Under the pieces are notes generated by a model that worked only from the letters and a program-made list of their open reading frames with translations, made no database searches and had not been told where the DNA came from. DNA of 64,000 bases from Isoetes taiwanensis (taxonomy: Eukaryota > Streptophyta > Lycopodiopsida > Isoetales > Isoetaceae): contig JAJEKV010000080.1 in assembly GCA_021234155.1 (NCBI GenBank), positions 728,182-792,181 on the forward strand. The letters are read 5' to 3'. Position 1 is the first letter of the stretch; each line of letters opens with the position of its first letter. A program made the translations under genes and the position numbers. Positions 13,184 through 24,920 of the stretch are shown here, piece after piece.

Positions 13184-13257
13184 ACTTATTATTGCCGGAG
13201 TTAAAAACCCCCCACCCCAGAAGTTTTTTGCGGGAAAAACCGTGGCGATAATAAGAG
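13184..13257. repeat. Covarying hairpin, copy A
   Basis: Outer arms CTTATTATTGCC and GGCGATAATAAG pair with a single G-U wobble. Inside are A/T-rich internal loops and a C-run/G-run stem (CCCCC with GCGGG). The same layout with different outer-arm sequence recurs at 27199-27267 and 34768-34836. Confidence 0.5.
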
Positions 13258-13718
13258 TACTATCAAACTATACAAATATTCATTTTGTATAACACATATG
13301 CAAGTTAGGCGAGTGTCCAGGGACATAGCTGATCCCACATATCCATAATCTCCTGAAAATATGATCCCAGCATCTGTACTGTAGCCAGGCTCAGTATCAC
13401 ATGTAACAGCTGACCAGGCCTGGTCGACTCGGCATAGCATGCCCCGATTTGAGACACGTCGGACAGCTCTGGAAAGCATGGGATTCATCCTCAACAGCTC
13501 CCATTTGGCAGCATCGACGAAGCTTGTCCTCCCGTGACTCCCCAATCCATCTTTATGTCTCAATTCAGAAGCCCAGTTGAATTGCCGGATAGGTTAATAT
13601 TTTTCTGAAAGCACATGTAAGTCGTATTTAATTAAAGTGGGACAAATCTCGAATTTTGGGACTCGGACTGAAAATGGGACTCATACTGATTTAAGTTTTA
13701 CATTGAATCGTTGTTAGA

Positions 13719-14040
13719 TCAGGGGGAGGGGAAGGGGAGAAGTTGGGGGAGAAGTTGAGAGAAGTTGGGGGAGGAAGTTCAAAAAGGGGGGTGAGAAAAG
13801 GGGGCAAGGGGAGGTGAGAAGAGGGTGCAAGGGGAGGTGAGTTCGGAAAGGGGGGTGAGAAGAGGGGGCAAGGCGAGGGGGTGAAAGGGCAAAGGGCAAA
13901 CGTGATAAGGAGGATGGGCAAAGGGGGAGGGAGATGACAAATGGGATGAAGATGGCAAATGAGATGGCAAATGGGTCGAAGAGGGAAGGGCAAAGAGGAG
14001 ATGGCAAGGGGAGGGGAAAAGGAGGAGAGGGGATGAAAGG
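13719..14040 (+). repeat. Long G-rich homopurine tract
   Basis: About 320 bases are almost pure G/A on the plus strand, built from degenerate GGGGGAGAAGTT and GGCAAGGGGAGGTGAGAAG units, with many GGG/GGGG runs. Such a strand has G-quadruplex and triplex potential. The long minus-strand open frames here are low-complexity Pro/Ser/Leu artefacts, not genes. Confidence 0.7.
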
Positions 14041-14416
14041 CTTGTAAATAATAAAATAAATAAATATAATATAATAAATAATAATACAATTAAAATACAT
14101 TAAATGATTTAATAAATACAAATAAACATCATTAATTAAATAATTTTCTTTCTCGCCCCGCGTGGCGAGAATGGGCTCAGCATATGGGCTCACCTGTGAG
14201 GAGAGTCGCCTAGGCCTTTCCAATCATAAAGCGCTCCAGAAATGAAGCTGATTGAACCTCGACTCTTCTTCCAAAACTCCATTGGGCATCCGGTGCCCCT
14301 TTATGCATTATCAACGTCCCAGCGGACTCCCAGCGGACTCCCAGAGGAGGCAGGGATTTTACCAGCGACCAGCGATGCCAGGGTTGTTGAAGGAGGCGAC
14401 AAACGGATTTAGCTTC

Positions 14417-14466
14417 GGGAAGGAGCTTCGGGAACAGTTTGGGGGAAGGAGCTTCGGGAACAGTTT
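14417..14466 (+). repeat. Short tandem duplication of GGAAGGAGCTTCGGGAACAG
   Basis: Two adjacent copies of a ~25-bp unit, with a related single copy of CTTCGGGAAGGAG just upstream. It is a local duplication with no evident function. Confidence 0.6.
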
Positions 14467-14490
14467 TTAAGGCGCAGAAGAGTTTCCACG

Positions 14491-14664
14491 TTTCTTGAGC
14501 TTGGCTTAGATGAAAAGAATTTTGAATCTGCAGTTCGCCGTTGTCCTGCGCATTTGAAGCAGGATTTCGAGTAGAAATTGGAGGACCTTGCGCTTGAGCT
14601 TAACAAATTAGGGATTGGAAAAGAGCTCATAGCGCATATTCTAGAACGGTTTCTACGCAGCCCC
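14491..14664 (+). pseudogene. Possible mTERF-repeat fragment
   Basis: The plus-strand frame from 14491 reads FLELGLDEKNFESAVRRCPA, then continues through an in-frame TAG into LEDLALELNKLGIGKELIAH. The pattern of a helix, 'AVRRCP' and then a spaced 'LGIGKE..I' resembles tandem mTERF motifs of plant organellar transcription/RNA factors. Only about two motif-lengths are visible and the frame is broken, so this would be a gene fragment. The assignment is tentative. Confidence 0.3.
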
Positions 14665-15376
14665 TGTCTGTGCTGTTTCTTTCTGAGAATAACATTAAAC
14701 GCATGGACACGTTTTTGGAACAGTATAAGATAAGTGCCACAGCCAAGCAACGGTCGGAAATGGGCTTCACCACAGGCTTTTAGTTCTTCATTCCAATTTG
14801 AAGCCCCTTCTGTCATGGCCGGAGAGGAGAAAAATCGCACCCAGATTTAAGATCCCAGATCCGGAATGTGCCCTATTTTCTGTCTGAGCTTGTGCCACCG
14901 TCCATGGATCAATCTTGCGAATTTCTCTATTCTCCCAAATCTGAGCTTTGTGGCTGCTGTTTTAATTCAGGATCCACCGGCGTTTAATCCTGGATGCTGG
15001 ATAGTGCCTGGATTGGAGCTTGCAAGAAAAAAAGGGAAAAGCTACGGCTATGGCTATGGCAGAAAAGGAAGGAAAAAGCTATGGCATACCTGTGCCTTTT
15101 CGATCCAAGGAGAGATTAACAGAGCCGGAGAAGCAAGCATAGCCCATACTGGCTGCACCATAGCTCGAAAATCTGGCTAAATTCCCGACTCATTTTTCCA
15201 TCATCCTCTTGTGTTACTTGCACTTCCGCCCTCAAAGTACCGGCTAAATCCCAAGAATAAGGTCCACCGTCTGCAAATCCTTGCACAACTGTTAGAATCG
15301 TATACATTTTCCACAGAGTGACAAGCAGGGTTTCATAGACGACATTTCGCACAGAACAATGTAGATCCGAAGCACA

Positions 15377-15442
15377 ATGGGAAACGGAGCTATGGCGTTG
15401 GGGAGTTTCTTCCGGTGGTACAAAGGAACTTCTGTCTCAAAG
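15377..15442 (+). CDS. Candidate first exon, unknown protein
   Basis: An ATG opens a 22-codon frame (MGNGAMALGSFFRWYKGTSV...) that ends exactly at a good splice donor, AAG|GTATGT. No downstream exon in a compatible phase was found. The exon-like segment at 16808-16953 would be out of phase. It could be a genuine small first exon or chance. Confidence 0.25.
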
Positions 15443-15457
15443 GTATGTACCAAAGTT

Positions 15458-15640
15458 TAAAATTCAATCATGGGCGGGAAAAAAAGGCGGGGTATTAGAA
15501 AAAGGGGTAAAATAATACGTTGAAAAAGAAAGTGTAAAATAAATGATTTTAAAATTCAAGCATGGGCGGGAAAAAAAGGCGGGGTATTAGAAAAAAAGGG
15601 TAAAATAATACGTTGAAAAAGAAAGTGTAAAAATAAATGC
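15458..15640 (+). repeat. Tandem duplication of a ~90-bp unit
   Basis: Two nearly identical adjacent copies share ATGGGCGGGAAAAAAAGGCG and TAATACGTTGAAAAAGAAAG. They lie directly after the candidate donor at 15442. Confidence 0.75.
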
Positions 15641-16215
15641 TAATAATATAGGATTATATTTTGACGTGTCCCTAATTTCCTCTTTTCATGTGTGTGCTAC
15701 TATGTTCACACCTTAAACATTATGTTGCCATGGTGCACGTTTTCTAGGCATATATTCTTATTCTAAGGTAAAAACTTAACTTTGCGAAGATCATGGGTTA
15801 AACACCTTGTTTAACCCATTTTGAAGGTTCAAGGCACAAAATGGGATATAGGTCTAATGCATACTAATAGATTTAATGCATAGGTCTAATAGGCTCTCGT
15901 AGGTTATAATGTGCATTATAGGTGCATATGTTGCTATTTACATGTGCATTAGGCATTACTCTTTACATAGCTAAATATGAGCCCAATGGTCCCCTCTTCA
16001 TATAGCTATATGGTATGGTCAATTAGAAAGGGGGAGGGTCCATTGGATGTGTCCATTAGATAATACATGGGGAGGGTCTATTTTTCATGGAAAATACGTA
16101 GGAAATTTATGGGGAGGGTATTTTTCATAGAAAATACATAGGATGTTTGAAGGTTATTCATTGTCGACCTTCTCGGACTCTGAGCTTTGAAATTGCCCTT
16201 TTTTTACTCTGAGCT

Positions 16216-16705
16216 GCCTTTTTCGACTCGCGAGTCGAGAAAGGCCCTCAAACTTGCATTTTTTGCTTTGAGCTGCCTTTCTCAACTCGCGAGTCGAGAA
16301 AGGCCTTCTGACCCCTAAAAGCTGTGTTTCTGGCTTTGAACTGCCTTTCTCGACTCGCGAGTCGAGAAAGGCCTTCTGATCCCTAAAACCTGCATTTCTG
16401 GCTTTGAACTGCCTTTCTCGACTCGCGAGTCGAGAAAGGCCTTCTCCGGCCCTAAAACCCTGCGTTTTTAAGCTTTGGTACGCCTTTCTCACTTCGCGAA
16501 GTCGAAAAGGCCTCGACCCCTAAAACTGCGTTTTTTTTGAGTTGCCTTTCTCGACTCGCGAGTCGAGAAAAGCCTTCTATTCCCGAAAACCTGCGTTTTT
16601 AAACTTTGGTACCTTTCTCGACTTCGCGAGTCGAAAAGGCCTCATTCCAAAAACTGCGTTTTTAAACTTTGAGCTGCCTTTCTCGACTCGCGAGTCGAGA
16701 AAGGC
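16216..16705. repeat. Array of eight ~30-bp palindromes
   Basis: The near-perfect palindrome GCCTTTCTCGACTCGCGAGT, completed symmetrically to 30 bp, occurs at 16216-16245, 16275-16304, 16343-16372, 16411-16440, 16482-16512 (degenerate), 16544-16573, 16612-16640 (degenerate) and 16676-16705. Spacing is about 60-70 bp. Spacers share a CCTAAAACCTGCGTTTTTAA-like phrase, so these are tandem units, each centred on a potential cruciform with a CGCG core. The open frame across them is an artefact. Confidence 0.85.
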
Positions 16706-16807
16706 TCTCAGACCTGTATTTTCCAAAAATGGCCCTAAGAACTGTGTATTATTTTAATTTTTTTTCCTGTAGCATCACTTGACTAACTTGATTTTGTCTT
16801 TTGCAGT

Positions 16808-16953
16808 CCTTATCTTGACCAGATAGTACATGCTTGGGAGCAATGAAAAGACCAGTTTATTGAAGAAAGATGCCGAGAAGAGGGTGGTGACGTCAATTGG
16901 ACATACAAGCACGTGGCCTATGAAGGAACTCCTCATACAAATTTCTATCGTCT
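16808..16953 (+). pseudogene. Exon-like segment with an in-frame stop, unknown protein
   Basis: A pyrimidine-rich acceptor (TTTTGTCTTTTGCAG) precedes a frame with well-balanced composition, ending HVAYEGTPHTNFYRL and stop, or alternatively at a TCT|GTAAGT donor. One TGA interrupts the frame after HAWEQ. I do not recognise the family. It is a decayed or mis-framed terminal exon. Confidence 0.25.
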
Positions 16954-19900
16954 GTAAGTTGCTCCGTGACTTGGACAGGGCTCCACGCGTCGTTTGCACT
17001 AGGTGGTTCATGTGTGAAGAGGGTGTAATCATTGTGATAATACGACCACTATGGTCGCTTCACCCACTGTAATATATATTGTAATGAGCCCATTTATAAA
17101 TATAAGGTATCTCAAAACTAGTAATTTTTGGTGATTAAGTAAACAATTTGCTTATTTTTTGTTGGAATTTGTGATCTCTTGTCTACCCACCTCAGAAAAT
17201 AGAGCCAAAATGTCTTGGTAAAGGAATTCACCCTCACGCGAAAAACTCTTATTTTGAATGACAAATAAGCCCCAAAACAGGGACTCGACTCGCTATCCAA
17301 GAAAACTGGGAGAAAGCTTGGATGCACAGTAACAGAGAAAAATTCGAATTAAGGACAGTTTTCGGGTCGAGGTGCTCCTTTTTGTGTAAAATAACAGAGT
17401 TCCGAAAAAAAGTGGGAATGGAACGAGTCCCACTTTAATTAAATACGACTTATGTACTATTCAAAGCAAAAAAGAATCATGGAAATTCCTCTTCTTGATC
17501 TTGCTGATATGTTTTCTCTGCCAAAGAAATGTATGATTTTGTTGTTAGCAAAAAAGAAGATCAGTACCGAGATCCATGCTGCAATAAAGAAAGATCAAGT
17601 GTATGTGGTCATGTAAAAGTTGATATATGCATTGACATTTGCATATCCTTGCGTAGCTCTGCTTCTGTAAAGAAGATGCCTAAAATATGCTAATCATTAA
17701 TGACATTTTAGATTATGTACTTCATGAGCAATGAAAGACTGGCTTCATGATAAAGATATTGATTATGTTGAATGCAAAATTAGAAAGAAAACTATGTATC
17801 TTACCTTTAGGTATAAAAGTTGTAGGCCAAGATGGGTGCCTCTTGATCAAGATGAAGGCGATGGCATACGTATGGTTCATACGTATGGACGGACAATTGT
17901 CTAAAATGGTTGAAGTTGAATCAGAATGGTTGTTATTCCATATTCATGAAAGATTGGAAGTAAATAGCAATATAAGCAATTTTAATTTCATGGTAAATGG
18001 ACTAAAGATTGAGAGACGAAGAGAGGAATTTATGAAAGCAATTGTACTCCTGTTGTAACTTGATTATATGAGTAGTGGAAGCTATTTGTGAAATCCAAAG
18101 CATATAAAACTCCTTATTATGGAGTTGTTATTGTTGCCAATCTTTTGCTTTTGCTAGAAGTATCTATATAAAATCATATTCTATTCTATTCTAACTAAAT
18201 CATTTGATTCTAAAAATGTAACTTCTGTTCTAGGTTCTGTACCAGCATGTAATAGCATGTACCTTTTGAACCCTTGGAAAGGGCTTTAAAATGGAATTTT
18301 GTTTGCTACAGATATATTCCTCGCTCTACAGCAACATGGTTCTGACGTTAAGTAAACTCCGCATACAATGGTAATAATCTGTAAGGCTTCACTGATTAAT
18401 TATAATTCATCTTTCCATGGAATCCACAAGCTACCTTATGTATGCAGCTGTTGGTGCCAGAGTCACTAGAAGCATAAAGTAGTCAATTTTTGGTGCTAGA
18501 AGCACTTCATACAACTGTACGTGACAAATCATGAACATTCAATTTAGGACATAACTGAAGAATAGGTGCATAGAATGCATTCTATGTATATGACATGATT
18601 CATCAAATTCTCTAGTGAACATAATAAAGTGGCTTCTGTATAGTAAGTATTTGCATATATAAGACTTGAATTTGAATATACAAAAGCTTCAAGCAGTTCT
18701 TTTTGCTTCAATCCTCATTGACTCTCCCATATGTAAGTTGCAATGAATTTTGGGTTGTTTGAAATTGCATTGTTCGTAGCTGCAGGTTCAAACGAGTTAC
18801 AAATCTAGTGATTGTGTAAAAATTATACTAAAATGATAGACAATTGTGTAAAAAGAAAGAGTAGTTTCTTCTCATTAAATTTTGTTCTTATGGCATGTTT
18901 ATTTACTTACCATGCTGCTACCTCACCATGCAAACTATTCTTGATGTTTGCTGAGGATTTCAGGCAATACAACCTGGCTAGAGGAAGGAGCATACCGTAA
19001 TTTAAATTGCAGCACTTAATCCAACTTGAGATTTCAGACCTTTATAGCAGTCTCTCTATGATCTTCAAAGTTTTACAAGCTGAAAAATAGGAGAAAAGCT
19101 TTTGAGCACAGCTTTCCTTTTAGAGCATAAACTATCATTCTCGAATAAGGGCTCGCATGAAAACAAACAAAAGCTCCCGTTAGCTAGGCTTTTCATTCAT
19201 CTCAGCAGTTTTTCTACAATGGTATAGAGTAGGTAGCTGCACATCGCAAGCTACCCAAAAAATGAAAAACATAGGGAATATCTAGTTATAACTCCATAAC
19301 GTTAAGCCTTCCTAAAATGTCTGTTTTCATGAGCAGTTTTGTAAATATTTGGACTAAAGATAATAAAAGGATCCTTTTTAGGGGGATTTTAAAATTTTGT
19401 AAATTTTTAGAAGGAATCTTTCAAACGCACTTCTTAAATAAGTGCGTTTCAATTTAAACATTGTTAGAGCCCTAGGCGGCCAAACAGTGTCGTCCCGCCG
19501 CCATCCCGTCAGATCATAAGGATCTTCTCTAATCACATCAATGCTTTGTGAAGGAGTTGTCTAAAGATTATTTACATTTAACTTTTAGCTTGTCTTGTTC
19601 GGAGTTATGTGACGATGCATATTGTTTTTTGCAGAACTTGAGCATACAGCAACTTGCTATTGCTGAAACCTTACAAAAAATTAAGAGTAAGAAGTAAGAA
19701 TTCATTGTTGTAGGGATTTAATTGATGAAATGACCTTGAGTTCATCAATTCTGTCTCCTCGCCTTTTGTTGCCATTGCAGATTTCACTGCAAGAGATCAC
19801 TATCATACTCAACAACCAATTTAGCCAATTTTTTTTTGTCTGAAACTTCCTTTACCTCGACCAGAACTGGTTGCATTCCATGCTCAGGTGCATAATGATT

Positions 19901-21443
19901 GGGCAACCCTTCTACTTCATTGCCTTGTTGATGAGCTTAGTCATCTCAAAACCAATTTTATTGCTGAACACCACTTTTTGGCTATGAGAGGACATCTCCA
20001 ATGCATGCTCAATTATTGGTTGCCTCAGGTGCTTCAACTACAGAGTAGTACTCTCCTCATTCCTCTTCTCAGGCTTCTCGTACCCAGCCTCCAGTCATAA
20101 TTACCCAATCAGCTTCACCTATATGTAGTCCGCCAAGAAGTGAATTCTTCACAACTTGATCAACAGTCAGCTTCAATCACATATACACTTTGAGGTTCCA
20201 AGTCACTTGAAAGATTGTGAAAGGTGTATTCGTCAACATGATTTCTTGTCTTCAATTGGCCAAATGTCATGTGTCATATGGATTGACCATGGTAGCTTTT
20301 ACAGATCACTTGAAGCAGATGTAAGTTATAAAGCATATGCAAGTAGACATGAATAGAAAAGAATTGATGGTTAGCTCTTTTCTTTGTTAAAACAAAGAAA
20401 CTGGAAGAAAATTGTCACTTTCGGTAAGAAGTAACTCCTCATAGTAAGAACTGTCTCGCCGTACCAGAGAACCAAAAAATAGTGTCTCTTAAGAAGAGGT
20501 GAGTATTAAAGACATAATTCTCAGTTTTTGGCTTTTGCACAACTTAGGAAATAACTTCTTGCAAAAACTCTAGTTGAAGAAGAGTAACTTGTTAGCCACA
20601 GAATAACTTTTAGCAAGAACTCCAGTTGTAATGCATTGATGAAGCCAACTGTAATAGATTGACGAAGCCAACTGGAAGACGAACTTGTGCCAAGAGATTA
20701 TGTGGCATGTGTTTCATGTCGGCGGATCTGAAGCTGAAGTCATGAAGAACATTGAGCTGTGAAATTTGGGCCACGCCGACGCAATGTTGTGGCCATACGG
20801 GGCCAAAATTGAGAGGGCGAGAAGGGGTGGTTTCCCAAAGGGCCCAACAAAAGAACCTTGGAAAAAATATAAAGAAAATTCTCCCGTTATCAGCCGAGGG
20901 ACAAAATGAACAAATGCAAGTTTTATGTCTGCCCCGTTTGCCGAAACCATCAATCGGATAAAAAAATCCCCATTTCTGATCACAACGAATCCAAATTTCT
21001 CCTAATTTGATGCCGGAACTGGCCAATCCTGCGCAAAATCTAGCTCTGGAACCCCTGTTTCTGCACTTTCTGCCCTAATCCGGCATGATTTGGGCTTCTC
21101 GCTACCTGCCAATCCAGGCTACAGACAAAGGAATTAATTCCGAGCGAACTAGTTGAGCAGACCGCAAAAAATTTGGTGGAGATTGAATATTCATTGAATC
21201 GGAAAGGGACCACAGGTTCTCACGAGCAACAGCGGCAGCCCCAATTCGTTTTTTACATTTTGATTTTACTGTCCTATCTATCTTGGGCAGGCACGAGAAT
21301 CGTGATTCGCGTCCTTTTAACCTGTCTCTTAGATCTATGCGGATAAACACGATGACTCTGCTCTTCCTGTTTCTACATCGTTTTTTTTTAATCTGTTTTA
21401 AGCAGGAATTATTTTAATCCGGCACGTTTAGGACACCCTTCGC
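16954..21443. other. Intergenic; no gene recognised
   Basis: Short open frames only. 19860-20100 is somewhat exon-like (opens LPRPELVAFHAQVHNDWATL in one frame) but has no recognisable family. A degraded copy of the LTR-like left end seen at 27002 lies at about 19136-19300 (GGGCTCGCATGAAAACAAAC, then CATTCATCTCAGCAG). The rest has no visible structure. Confidence 0.35.
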
Positions 21444-21453
21444 CTATAAAATA
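21444..21453 (+). promoter_or_regulatory. TATA box of the dynein light chain gene
   Basis: CTATAAAATA lies about 340 bases upstream of the LC8 start codon in a less AT-rich region with no ATG-initiated long frame between. It is a plausible core promoter giving a 5' leader of about 310 bases. Confidence 0.4.
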
Positions 21454-21790
21454 CAGCTCTGTTTCTGACTCTGCTTTATAGATTTTCAGAGCTCGGCCCA
21501 CCATAGCTGCTTTTCCCTCACATTTGGGCGCAACCTTGAAATGGGGGCTTGAATCAGAGCTTAGAGAATTTGGGTTTTTCTCCGGATCTGCTATTCTAAG
21601 ATATATGCGAGATCCGGTCCGAAGATTCCTACCATTTTGAACCAAAATTTCTATTTCGAGATCTCTGAGCTCTTGGGTTCCAGGCTCCTTGTGTTAGAGC
21701 TATTCTTCTCAGATTTCCGCGCAGAGACTCTGTTTTTGAGGATTTGAAGGAGAAAACTTGCGACCCAGTTGGTCAATTCTGGTGTGAATC

Positions 21791-22199
21791 ATGTTAGAAG
21801 GAAGGGCAGTGCTTGGCGAATCCGACATGCCTGTAAATATGCAGGCACATGCCATGCGCTGCGCTTCTGCAGCTCTAGATCTGCACGATATTACAGACTG
21901 TAAAGACATAGCCGGGTACATGAAAAAGGTCGGATTTACTTCCAAATCTGTGCTCAATCCAAGTTTCTTTGAAATGCATGTTAGGATTGGGATTTGAAAG
22001 GATTCGGAGAGATTTGGTGTTTATGACATTTTTTTTTTCTATCTGCAAGCAGGAATTCGACAAGGCTTATGGACCTGGATGGCAGTGTGTAGTAGGAACC
22101 AGTTTTGGATCCTTTATTACACATTCTTCAGGTAGTTTTATATATTTTGGGCTTGAAAGGCTCTCTTTTCTTCTCTTTAGAGGTGTTGCTACAAAATGA
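21791..22199 (+). CDS. Dynein light chain, LC8/DYNLL type (two exons: 21791-21928, 22053-22199)
   Basis: Exon 1 encodes 46 residues ending GYMKK and stops at AAG|GTCGGA. The 124-bp intron ends in TCTGCAAGCAG. Exon 2 encodes EFDKAYGPGWQCVVGTSFGS onward and a stop. The joined frame is in phase and gives 94 residues, against about 89 in animal LC8. Family hallmarks are in order: N-terminal strand with an acidic DM pair, helix with DIAGYMKKEFD, then W-x-C-x-V-G-x-x-F-G-S, F-I-T-H and F-I-Y-F, closing with LLF. LC8 is a small homodimer that binds short linear motifs in dynein and many other partners in the cytoplasm. Plants keep LC8-like proteins even without dynein heavy chains, so motility cannot be inferred. 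The start ATG is the first in frame. Confidence 0.9.
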
Positions 22200-23759
22200 G
22201 TATGTTTGAAGGAAAAAAAAAGAGGAGTCTCGGGATGTATTTTGAAGAAATGTGTATATCTTTGGCCCCCCTAGAGGGGGTTCATACTAGTGAGTAGTTT
22301 GTCCCTTGCACTTTCTTTATAAATATTATCAAATCCCTTTTTGTACATTAGACCTTATCCCTTTGGTTTGTACAATACATCTACATGAATATTTTACTGT
22401 TGCATGTCAAGTCACTTGTATTTGTTTTAATTGTTGCATCAATGGGTGGATTGTGCTTTCTTTTTAGAAGAAATCACTCTTCCAAAGCAAATGAATTTGG
22501 CAATGGTATTTTGAAGGTTGTTGGTTAAAACAAGAAACTTGGTTAGGATCGTAGAGAACAACGAGACGGGATAAGCAGTAATAGAGATCATTGTAATTTG
22601 AATTTGAGGATGGATACTAGATAACCAGTAGTAATGGTGTATTAGAGATTAGAGATTAGAGATCATCGAAATTTGAATTTGGGGATGGATTTTAGGCATT
22701 TAGGTAACTTAACCTCGTGCATCTGTGAGCTTGTCATTTTTCACTTTTGTCTTTGTAGAAATTTCAGTGGCATGTCCAGGTTCTTCACCCCTAACTACAA
22801 CTCATCAGCACGTTCAGGTCCTTCACCCCTAACTAAAACTCATCCGTTGATTTTTCAACATCAGCCAGCTTGTCTTTCTCCCTCTTCCCTTTTGAGTTCG
22901 ATTGTGATGGTACATATAAATTAGGTGAATATGTAGTGGACCCACATATGGCATCTTTTTTTTGTGATCAATGGTTCTACTAAATAATATTGTTCACCAA
23001 ATAATTGAAATTCAATCTCTTCATCTCTTATCTTCGATACATGGAAACATAATTTGGTTCTTCCATTAATACCTCATCAAAAAGGAATTGCTTCCATAAC
23101 CCAAATAAATGTTACAAAATACAATAGAAAATCTTGTCATCTATTTTTTGCCACATTCCTTCTACAAATGATACTTCTAGCGATGCCCATTGTTAAGCTT
23201 CTATGCCATTTTGTATGTCTTGGGCTAAATCTGCACATCATAGGGCTTGCAGAGACGATGACAAACGCTCACTCTGATCTGGATGAGGCTTTGCAGTTTT
23301 TGAATAATGGCATGCATGTCCATGTTGATGGCGTAGTCTCTACTTGTTGGGTAGCAGCCGTCAGATATGATCTCTCTCGCCATCATTTGATATGATTTCA
23401 AGATGCACTTAGTTGACTTTATATTCTTCACCACGACAATCATCTCAGACATACCAAATTCCCAATACAAGAAGACCTCTCTCCTCTCCAGCTTTGCAAG
23501 TGTAGGGAGGAGTCATGCAAAATGAGAGAAGCGTGAATCCAAAAAAAGTGGGCAGTTTATCGTGGAGGCTCAATAATTATTCTAGATTGATGGCCATCCA
23601 ACCTTGGGTTGGTTATATTTAGATAGCATAAACCATATACTATTGCATAGAATTTAGAGTATAATTTGCTTGTCTGACCTAAGGGCGAAATCATAGTTTC
23701 ATTTGCGCTTTTGTCCAAGCTTTGTAGTTTTTTTCATTATGTTTGGTGATGCTATGAGC
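22200..23759. other. LC8 3' flank and intergenic DNA
   Basis: This holds the presumed 3' UTR of the light chain gene followed by AT-rich sequence. A short local duplication of GTATTAGAGATTAGAGAT is at about 22638-22660, and GGTTCTTCACCCCTAAC / GGTCCTTCACCCCTAAC at about 22778-22835. No gene recognised. Confidence 0.4.
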
Positions 23760-23850
23760 TGCTCTGGTCCATTGTATGGGTTCCATGGCCTGTTAGTCTA
23801 CGTGAGAAAATATATTCTATTCTATTTTATTCTTCCAACCATCAATGTGG
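23760..23850 (+). repeat. LINE 3' tail remnant with TATTC repeats
   Basis: CCATGGCCTGTTAGTCTACG followed by TATTCTATTCTATTTTATTC matches the tail layout of the other LINE remnants here. Confidence 0.4.
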
Positions 23851-24725
23851 CATCTATGTAGCACATAAATAGCTTTTGGAAGTTTTTTATTTACAGGACA
23901 ATAGATGTAAAGCCTTTTTCTTTAAAGGATTTACAGCCTTTTTCTTTAAAGGATTTACAGAGAAAGACTTACAATCTAATGCAAGTTGTATGATCACATT
24001 AGGTATTTCTACTTCTAAATACGAAAATAGAAAGACCTATGCAATTTTATAGGTTGAATTGGAGAGAGTCATGTTATGGACACCTCAAAGACCAATAGGC
24101 ATCAAGTGGATCTAAAAATGCTCTTGTGATGGTGGTGGGTCACCTGGATTCTTGTGCTTATAGTGTTAGCATCCTAATTTATATGTTCAGATATTCAAAA
24201 GATTGTTGTCAAAGGTCCATCATAAAAATCCATATTGATTCCATTGTCCAGCTTTTCCTTTCAATAGTGAAAGGTTGTCAAACTTTCGCTTTCTATAGTT
24301 GCTTGTACTTTTCGGAGAATTTAATAACTTGATGTCGGAAATATGAGTGCATCTTTTCCCATTATATATTCATCAGGCCATTCTAGACCCTCGTAGAAAT
24401 TTTTGCAAAAAGCTACCAACAAACTCGTTAACTTATAGTTTTTCCATGCATTCACATCTAGCTAGTCGCAATTGAGAAATTCTAAAAGGATCTAATATAA
24501 ACACTATACTCGACGTTAGATGATCAGATGTTGGACATTGTAAAAAAGCATGAATTTCATCCTCCACATCTTTCATGTGAGCTCAAGAATAGCTAAGATT
24601 TTCATGGACACTTTGTTTATCCAATTCCCAATTTTACTTACATTACAACCATTTTATATTTCTTCTGCTCTCTATAATTCCATCTTTACTCCTTATTGAT
24701 TCTAAAGCCTTCTGTCACTTTTTAA

Positions 24726-24920
24726 TAGAATAGAATAGTTTTTTTAACGTCCACGGAGACCAATATTAATAACTACCTCTATAGTTAATATAGTAATAGG
24801 GAGTTTCCTTTTGTATTTTTGTACGTCTTTTTCCGTGCTTTTTATATAATTTGATGGGCCTATTGCATAAGGTCTACTAATTAGTACATCTAGAGTGCAT
24901 ATTGTATTGTCATATTTGAA
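24726..24920 (-). repeat. LINE 3' tail (GGTCTCCGTGGACGTTAA) plus adjoining dispersed repeat
   Basis: On the minus strand GGTCTCCGTGGACGTTAAAA is followed by TATTC repeats (plus-strand 24727-24765). Next to it, 24775-24905 resembles the dispersed repeat at 32420-32560 (shared wording around AGTACATCTAGAGTGCA). Both are non-coding remnants. Confidence 0.45.

Noticed and set aside
13691-14223. Long minus-strand Pro/Ser/Leu frames
   Set aside because: They are low-complexity readings of the homopurine tract; three frames are open at once.
16154-16492. 112-codon minus-strand frame
   Set aside because: It runs across the palindrome array and repeats with it.
16216-16705. CRISPR-like array of regular repeats
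   Set aside because: Repeats are perfect palindromes and the spacers themselves are near-identical. The context is a plant nuclear genome with introns, so it is a tandem repeat.
21409-21645. 78-codon minus-strand frame upstream of the dynein light chain
   Set aside because: It overlaps the putative promoter and leader of the plus-strand gene and has no recognisable similarity.
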